Shown one piece after another: positions 1 through 5,242 of a stretch of 9,836 nt of DNA. Below the pieces are notes generated by a model. That model had not been told where the DNA came from, made no database searches, and saw nothing but the letters and a program-made list of their open reading frames with translations. Position 1 is the stretch's first letter. Each line of letters opens with the position of its first letter. The position numbers and the translations under genes are program-made. Source of the DNA: Oscillospiraceae bacterium (GTDB taxonomy: Bacteria > Bacillota > Clostridia > Oscillospirales > Oscillospiraceae); NCBI GenBank assembly GCA_016296565.1, contig JAEDJB010000066.1, positions 1 through 9,836 on the forward strand. The letters are read 5' to 3'.

Positions 1-116
1 GCGAGGTAACTTTTATGTTGGAAGATCCTCTCGAAAAAAGCGGTCATCGCAAGCGTTGGGATTACTTGCCGGGAACGTCCCTGTACATTGGATTCACCCT
101 TTCTGTTTCTGACTAT

Positions 117-145
117 AATATAGCACAGCTTTCCGGAAATTTCAA
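117..145 (-). promoter_or_regulatory. sigma-A type promoter reading off the left edge
   Basis: On the minus strand there is a -35 TTGAAA (complement of 140-145), a 17-nt spacer, and a -10 TATATT (complement of 117-122) preceded by TGC, an extended -10. Transcription would start near 110 and run leftward out of the window. The transcript would carry a possible 8-codon leader frame (ATG at 88-86, stop at 64-62) behind a modest AAGGGTGA ribosome site. The spacer contains the palindrome TTTCCGGAAA, a plausible operator. The served gene is outside the window. Confidence 0.5.
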
Positions 146-220
146 GCCGACAAGTTGTTCAAATTGCACGACGCAAAATGGTGCAAAACAGAGATTTGCC
201 TTTCTCCCTCCCGTCTTCCC

Positions 221-250
221 TTGACTTTCCCCTTTCAGTTTTGGTAAAAT
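221..250 (+). promoter_or_regulatory. possible plus-strand promoter facing the terminator
   Basis: TTGACT (221-226), an 18-nt spacer and TAAAAT (245-250) form a reasonable sigma-A match. A transcript would start near 257 and meet the hairpin at 273-305 at once, giving an RNA of only about 55-60 nt. No reading frame follows. It may be a chance match in AT-rich DNA or the source of a very short RNA. Confidence 0.25.
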
Positions 251-266
251 AAATTTATTCTGATTC

Positions 267-314
267 AAAAAAGGCCGGCACATGGACGTTTTCCATGTGC
301 CGGCCCGCTTTTTT
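267..314 (-). terminator. bidirectional intrinsic terminator of the operon
   Basis: A perfect 14-bp stem (273-286 with 292-305) closes a 5-nt loop. The stem is very GC-rich at its base (GGCCGGCAC). On the minus strand the stem is followed by six U residues (complement of 267-272). On the plus strand it is followed by CGC and six U residues (309-314), so it can work in both directions. It lies 7 nt after the stop codon of the kinase gene and marks the end of the four-gene operon. Confidence 0.9.
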
Positions 315-915
315 ACCGGAGGGCCTCATAGGCCGCCGCGATCTGATCCACCATCTGCTCCATGGAAAGCTGGCTGCTGTCCAGGCGCAGGTCATAGTGG
401 TTTCCGCCCCAGAGGGTCCTGGTGTAGTGCTCATAATACTTTCTGCGCTGCAGGTCCATCTTATGCACCAGTCGCTTGGCCTTCTGGTAGGAAAGGTTTT
501 CCTGGTTCATCTTCCGCTGGATACGCTGCTCCACCGGCGCACCCACGAACACGGACAGAACCTTGGCGTCCGTATCCCGCAGCACATAGTCGGCGCAGCG
601 GCCCACAAAGATGCAGCTCTCCCGGGCGGCAATCCGGCGGATTTCGTGGCTTTGCAGCTGGAAGAGCACCTCCGAGGTGGGCAGCCCACGGGTGACACGA
701 TAATTCCCCTCGTGCACCGTCTGGAACAGGTAGGGATTGGTGGCCTTCTCATCGGAGGACTCCATGGTTTTCACCGACAGCTCGCCGTACTGGCAGGCCA
801 GGTAGAGCAGGTGCTTTTCATACACCTTGATCCCCAGCCGCTCAGAAAGCCGCACGCCCACCTCGTGGCCGCCGCTGCCGAACTCTCTGCCGATACAGAT
901 GATTCTGTTTTCCAT
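313..915 (-). CDS. cytidylate-kinase-like P-loop kinase
   Basis: This 200-residue cytosolic protein resembles the Cytidylate_kin2 family, nucleoside-monophosphate-kinase-like P-loop proteins common in Clostridia. Seen: the glycine-rich nucleotide loop GREFGSGG at residues 9-16, right after a first beta strand (RIICI); the family block FVGRCADYVLRD at 103-114; a basic lid-like region (RRKYYEHYT, 157-165) followed by a Trp-Gly; and YDLRLDSS at 174-181. The length is normal for the family. The start is fixed because the P-loop follows at once. A GAGGGG ribosome site lies about 9 nt upstream, in the 16-nt gap after the preceding gene. Most family members have no demonstrated substrate, and true CMP kinase (Cmk) is a different, longer protein, so phosphorylation of CMP should not be assumed. 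As last gene of the operon it should be made together with the transporter, but a link in function is not evident. Confidence 0.85.
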   Translation of the reverse strand: MENRIICIGREFGSGGHEVGVRLSERLGIKVYEKHLLYLACQYGELSVKTMESSDEKATNPYLFQTVHEGNYRVTRGLPTSEVLFQLQSHEIRRIAARESCIFVGRCADYVLRDTDAKVLSVFVGAPVEQRIQRKMNQENLSYQKAKRLVHKMDLQRRKYYEHYTRTLWGGNHYDLRLDSSQLSMEQMVDQIAAAYEALR

Positions 916-931
916 CCTTTGACACCCCTCT

Positions 932-3900
932 CTATCTCTCTAAGGCTTCCTTTACCGCTTCCGGGATCACAACCGGGGCTTCCCCTTCCATAAATTCCAA
1001 CCGCGCCTCAAAGGAGGCGTCCACGCTGGAGAACAGCACCTGCACGCTGCCCCGGCAGCGAAGCTCGATGCTCCGGAGACTGTCCTGGCCCACCACAAGC
1101 TGGATGCTCCCGCTGTCGAGGAACAGGTCCATGTCCTGGGTCTCCGGGGCGATGGCGTAAGCCACCGCCTTGATGCCCGCCTCGTCCAGGGAAAGGGTGT
1201 ACACGTCGTTCTCGTTGGCCGTGCTGCAGGCCAGGTCCCCGTTCATGCAGGCCTGCCAGGCAATGTCCAGGAGTTTGGCCGCCTCCACGCCGGAGGCCTC
1301 TGATAATTTCAGGGTATGGCCGTTTTCATCGCAGATGGCCGTGTCGGTGAAGTAGACCGCATAGCCGTTTTTCTGCAGGGAGCTGACCGGCGCTCCATCG
1401 CAGCGCCAGCGATAGTATTCAAAGCTATCGTTCAGGGTGATGGAACCGCAGTCTGCCTTTAGCAGCAGCTCCGCCCCAAAGGAATCCGCCTCATACAACG
1501 CCTTCCAGGCGTTCACCAGGCGGATGAGATTGTCCGTGAGCACCTCTTCCGCCTCATAGTCCCCGCTGGCAATGGCGCTTTTCACAACGGCCGGAATAGA
1601 GACCTGATCCCGGGTCTCCGGCTGCAGATTCAGCTCCGCCGAAAGGTCGAAGGGGGTCCGGTCCTCCTTCCCCAAGGTGCCGCTGCCGGAAAACCGCAGG
1701 GCCGACACCTCCCCGGCCTCTGTCAGCAGCTCCACCTGGATGGCGTTGGTGTCCTCCAGCAGCCCGGCGGCCGAAGGGATCAGAAGCTCCAGGATGGCTT
1801 TCGCGTCCTCTTCCTCCGCAGTGATGGTGTAAACGCCGTCCTCCTGGCGGATGGAGACGTGCTGGTAGAGGGCAACGGCCTGGCCGAGCAGCTGGGAGTA
1901 GTCCGGGAAGGAATCGCTCAGCCGGTAGGCCTTGCCGTTTTCCAGGAACACGACCCCGTCACTGTAGTACAGGGCCATCCCCTCCTGGGATATGGCCGTG
2001 ACCCGGTGGCCGTCCACCTCTGTCCGGTCCACCCGGGCCGTGAAGCCAAGGTCCTCGCCGGCCAGCCGCCCGTTGACGGTCAGGTCCATGCTCAGTTCCT
2101 GGGCCTCGGAATAGGTCTGGAGCAGCTCATAGGCCTGCACGCCGCTCATCAGGCCCGGCAGCAGGAAGTAAGCCGCTGCCCCGGCCAGAACCAGAACTGC
2201 CGCCAGGATGATCAGCAGCAGCTTCACCTTGCGCTTTTTCTTCCTGGGCTGAGGTTCCGCCATTTCCATCCCTCCTGTTTCTTCTTCCTCCGGGGTGATC
2301 TCTGTAGCTTCTGCCTGCCATGCCCCGTCCGCGGCCAGGAGCTTTTGTCTTCTTCTGGCCGCAATCCGCCTGTGGACCATCCAGATAAGAAGGACCAGCG
2401 CGGCAAGAAGCAGCGCCAGAATCACGATCCCCACCCAGCCTGTGTTGGCGGCCTCCACCGCGGCGATCTCTGGCTCTGTCCCCTCCACGGAGAAGGTCAG
2501 GTAGCTTCCGATGGGCTCGGTTTCTGCCTTTTTCCAGCCGGAGCCCTGTCTCACATAGATCTCCAGGCCGTCCGGGTCTCCGCTGGGGGCGAGGTAGCGG
2601 ACGGTGTGGGACCTCTGCCCGTCGTCGGGGATGGACAGGCTCCACTGCTCAATGACTTCATGACCGGCCACCGTGCCGGAAGCGCTGCGCTCTGTCTGGC
2701 GCGCCGAAAATCCCTTCGGCGCGTAGTTGGTTTCCGCCGCTTCCTCGTCAAACTGACCCTCCACAAAGAAGATGGGACGGCCGTTCTCCCGGGTGTCCTT
2801 GTTGGACAGGGCGGAGACATAGGGAGTATAAACCGCGGTAACCTCGGTGTCAATGTGCAGGTTGTTCAGGTCCGTGTTGTCCCACTGGACATAGTACCCT
2901 TCCTTGGCGGGGATTTCCGGGTATACAGATTCGTCCAGGGACGCGCCGTATTCAAAGGGAACGGTTTTCACCGTCTCCCCCTCCGCCACAAAGGTGACGG
3001 TAAGCTGCAGAAAGGCCTTGGGGATGGACTCGCCGCTCTCCGCCTTTTTCCGCAGGTCTGCATAGGCAATGGGCTCCGCCTTGCCGCTGTAGCTTCTCCG
3101 GTCGATGCCAGCCAGGGTATCCGAGACGAAGTAGTTTCCCGAATACCGGCCCGCCTCCGCGCCGGAAATGGCCCCGGCAAACTCCTGGCAGGATTCGATG
3201 CTCACGATGCTGCAGCAGCCGGTGACGGTGCTGGAGCCGCCGCTCAAATCCTCCGCAACTCCGGAGCCCACAATCCCGCCGATGTTCTTCTCTCCGGAGA
3301 GGGTGCACTTCGCGTAGCACTGGCGGATGGTGGAGGCGGTCAGGCCGGCAATGCCGCCCACATAGTTTCCGTTTTCGCTGGTCACGCTGCCGTAGCCTTC
3401 GGACTGGGTGATGAGGCCCAGGTCCATCCGGCCGCAGACACCCCCGGCGTAGTTGCGCTTGGCGACAATATCGCCCTGATTCACGCAGTTTTGAATGATG
3501 GCCCTGATCTCCATCTGCTTGCGCTGGACCCCGTCCAGGCTGGAGCCAATGTCATCCTCCGGGTCCAGCTCATACTCCATGGCCATGGCGCCTGCAATGC
3601 CGCCCACGTTGATGTCCCCGTCAACATCCCCCCGGTTGCGGCAGTCCAGGGCCTTGCCCAGGGTGACAGCGTCAATGTTGCTCTCGGAGCTGTCCACCAG
3701 CACGTCCCCCGCAGCGTCCCCCTGGATCAGCTCCATCACCGTATCGGAAATGGCGCTGATCTGCTTCTGAATGGTCTTCATATCCCCGGTCAGCGTGCCG
3801 GAGGTGCCGGAAAGGCTGTTGTTCAGCACCCGCATCTGCTCGGACATGCCGGATACCGCGGAGGTCAGGCCGCTCAGCGAGGTGGTCACGTTCAGCTGGG

Positions 3901-5242
3901 CGGAGGCGTCCAGGCTGCCGCTGCCTGAGGTGCTGGTCTCCCCGGCTGCGCCGCTTTCCGTCAGGCCGCCCTGGATGCCGCCGCCCACGGAAATGCCTCC
4001 CTCCGGGGAAACGGAGGCTTCCCCGCCGCCGCTGATTTCCACCTGCGGCGGCGTAATGGTGACGCTGCCGGAGCTGCCGGTCTCCCCGCCGCCAGTCACC
4101 GAGCTGGTGAGCCCGCCGGAAAGCTTGATGTCGCCGGCAGCGTCCGCGGCCCGGTCCATATAATCCGCAACCTTGTTCAGGCCGGAGGTCACGGCTCCCA
4201 CGCCTGCGCTTCCGTCGTCCAGCGCCTTGTTCAGCATGGTGTCCAGGGTGTCCAACTGGCTCTCCAGCTTGGAGAGGGTGCTTTCCGTTACGTTCTGGGC
4301 AATGTCGGGCTCCATCTGCCCCGCGATTCCGCCCACGTCCTTGCGCCCGAAGATGTCCCCCCTGTTCTCGCAGGCGCGGATATAGCCGCAGCTGCGGCCC
4401 ACAACGCCGCCTACGTTGTAGCCAATGTGCCGGTATCCGATCTGCGCCTTGTTGACGCAGTCTGACAGGGTGCCGGAGGAATAGCCGGCAATGCCTCCAG
4501 TGTCAGAGGACACCATGGTGGCGTCCATGGACGTCAGCCGGGAGATATCCAGGGAAAAATCCAGGTCGATCTCCTCCGGCCGGAGTGCGGGGTCCACGCT
4601 GACGGTGTTGACCTCGGCGTTGTTTTCGCACCCCTTGATGGTCCCCAGGCTGCACCCGGCAATGCCGCCGGTCATCTTGTCTCCCGACACCGCACCGCTG
4701 GCGCTGCAGGAGAGCACCTGGCCGGTGGAGGCGTTGATCCCCACAATGCCGCCCACCTTGTCACCCCCGGACACGGAGCCCGTAAAGGTGCAGCCGGTGA
4801 CCATACCGTAGTTTTCCCCCACGATCCCACCGGTATTGCTGTTGTCCGCGGACATGGACACCGTGCCGCTGACCTTCAGGTCCTTCACCACGCCGCTCTC
4901 CTGGAGGATGGAAAACAGCCCGGCGGGCGTCATGCTCTGGGTCATGGTCCAGTCTCTGATGGTGTGGCCGTTGCCGTCAAACACGCCGCCGAAGGTGGGA
5001 ATCCCTTCAAACTCCACGTCCGCCAGGGACAGGTCCTCCTGGAGCACCACGGTTTTTCCCTGGGACCAGGTGTCCAGGGTGCAGTTGTCTGCCAGCTCCA
5101 GAAAATCCTCCACCGTTTTGATGTTGATGGTTTGGGAGGTTTTCGCGGCAAACACCGTCGGGGCCAGGGAGAGGACCAGCGAGCCCAGCAGGGCCAGGAC
5201 CAGAAGCAGGGCGACAACCCGGGTTCCTTTTTTCGTTTTCAT
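932..5242 (-). CDS. GLUG-repeat membrane-anchored surface protein with duplicated C-terminal domain
   Basis: This large envelope protein has 1436 residues. Domains in order: a signal peptide (about 1-32, KTKK then a hydrophobic core, Ala-rich cleavage site); about ten GLUG-type repeats (GGIVG/GGIAG followed by a Cys and GxV) at 138-310 and 530-705, expected to form a beta-solenoid; an insert at about 311-528 with two coiled-coil-like stretches (320-370, 450-507) around a Gly/Ser-rich segment; a Listeria-Bacteroides-type repeat (about 747-807, with EGYYVQWD and DTEVTAVYT); a further beta-rich region (810-930); a membrane helix 935-956; a charged cytosolic loop 957-1006; a second helix 1007-1027; and two tandem copies of one domain (about 1040-1225 and 1245-1434) outside. 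The start has a strong AAGGAGG site and overlaps the transporter stop as ATGA, indicating coupled translation. It is probably the partner of that transporter. Alternatives are an adhesin or a wall-associated scaffold. No catalytic motif is seen. Confidence 0.85.
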   Translation of the reverse strand: MKTKKGTRVVALLLVLALLGSLVLSLAPTVFAAKTSQTINIKTVEDFLELADNCTLDTWSQGKTVVLQEDLSLADVEFEGIPTFGGVFDGNGHTIRDWTMTQSMTPAGLFSILQESGVVKDLKVSGTVSMSADNSNTGGIVGENYGMVTGCTFTGSVSGGDKVGGIVGINASTGQVLSCSASGAVSGDKMTGGIAGCSLGTIKGCENNAEVNTVSVDPALRPEEIDLDFSLDISRLTSMDATMVSSDTGGIAGYSSGTLSDCVNKAQIGYRHIGYNVGGVVGRSCGYIRACENRGDIFGRKDVGGIAGQMEPDIAQNVTESTLSKLESQLDTLDTMLNKALDDGSAGVGAVTSGLNKVADYMDRAADAAGDIKLSGGLTSSVTGGGETGSSGSVTITPPQVEISGGGEASVSPEGGISVGGGIQGGLTESGAAGETSTSGSGSLDASAQLNVTTSLSGLTSAVSGMSEQMRVLNNSLSGTSGTLTGDMKTIQKQISAISDTVMELIQGDAAGDVLVDSSESNIDAVTLGKALDCRNRGDVDGDINVGGIAGAMAMEYELDPEDDIGSSLDGVQRKQMEIRAIIQNCVNQGDIVAKRNYAGGVCGRMDLGLITQSEGYGSVTSENGNYVGGIAGLTASTIRQCYAKCTLSGEKNIGGIVGSGVAEDLSGGSSTVTGCCSIVSIESCQEFAGAISGAEAGRYSGNYFVSDTLAGIDRRSYSGKAEPIAYADLRKKAESGESIPKAFLQLTVTFVAEGETVKTVPFEYGASLDESVYPEIPAKEGYYVQWDNTDLNNLHIDTEVTAVYTPYVSALSNKDTRENGRPIFFVEGQFDEEAAETNYAPKGFSARQTERSASGTVAGHEVIEQWSLSIPDDGQRSHTVRYLAPSGDPDGLEIYVRQGSGWKKAETEPIGSYLTFSVEGTEPEIAAVEAANTGWVGIVILALLLAALVLLIWMVHRRIAARRRQKLLAADGAWQAEATEITPEEEETGGMEMAEPQPRKKKRKVKLLLIILAAVLVLAGAAAYFLLPGLMSGVQAYELLQTYSEAQELSMDLTVNGRLAGEDLGFTARVDRTEVDGHRVTAISQEGMALYYSDGVVFLENGKAYRLSDSFPDYSQLLGQAVALYQHVSIRQEDGVYTITAEEEDAKAILELLIPSAAGLLEDTNAIQVELLTEAGEVSALRFSGSGTLGKEDRTPFDLSAELNLQPETRDQVSIPAVVKSAIASGDYEAEEVLTDNLIRLVNAWKALYEADSFGAELLLKADCGSITLNDSFEYYRWRCDGAPVSSLQKNGYAVYFTDTAICDENGHTLKLSEASGVEAAKLLDIAWQACMNGDLACSTANENDVYTLSLDEAGIKAVAYAIAPETQDMDLFLDSGSIQLVVGQDSLRSIELRCRGSVQVLFSSVDASFEARLEFMEGEAPVVIPEAVKEALER

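Larger units (their letters stand above)
1..266. other. intergenic region with no supported gene
   Basis: This AT-richer stretch lies downstream of the minus-strand operon and holds no convincing coding sequence. A 69-codon plus-strand reading frame at 15-224 has no good ribosome site and an unconvincing composition. Two promoter-like elements can be seen and are listed separately: a good one on the minus strand (117-145) and a weaker one on the plus strand (221-250). A perfect 10-bp palindrome, TTTCCGGAAA, lies at 130-139 inside the spacer of the minus-strand promoter. A 6-bp inverted repeat (TTGCAC 164-169, GTGCAA 181-186) lies just upstream of it. Together they suggest a regulated start site for a gene lying off the left edge. 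Confidence 0.5.

Noticed and set aside
114..119. Plus-strand TATAAT as a promoter
   Set aside because: No -35 word lies at the right distance (GATTCA at 17 nt, TTGGAT at 20 nt). The same bases serve a better promoter on the other strand.
15..224. Plus-strand frame of 69 codons at the left edge
   Set aside because: No good ribosome site, composition unlike the neighbouring genes, and it runs through a minus-strand promoter.
295..993. Plus-strand frame of 232 codons opposite the kinase
   Set aside because: It is a mirror of the kinase gene in GC-rich DNA, begins within the terminator hairpin, and shows no domain.
1859..3928. Long plus-strand open frame of 689 codons opposite the surface-protein gene
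   Set aside because: It is antisense to a gene with clear signal peptide, repeats and membrane helices. Its protein has the His/Gly/Val/Leu-rich makeup of a reversed GC-rich frame, and no ribosome site supports it.
3600..4800. Recurrent GCCGCCCA-like words in the surface-protein gene as a DNA repeat array
   Set aside because: They encode the recurring GGIAG/GGIVG of the GLUG units with irregular spacing; no CRISPR-like repeats and spacers are present.
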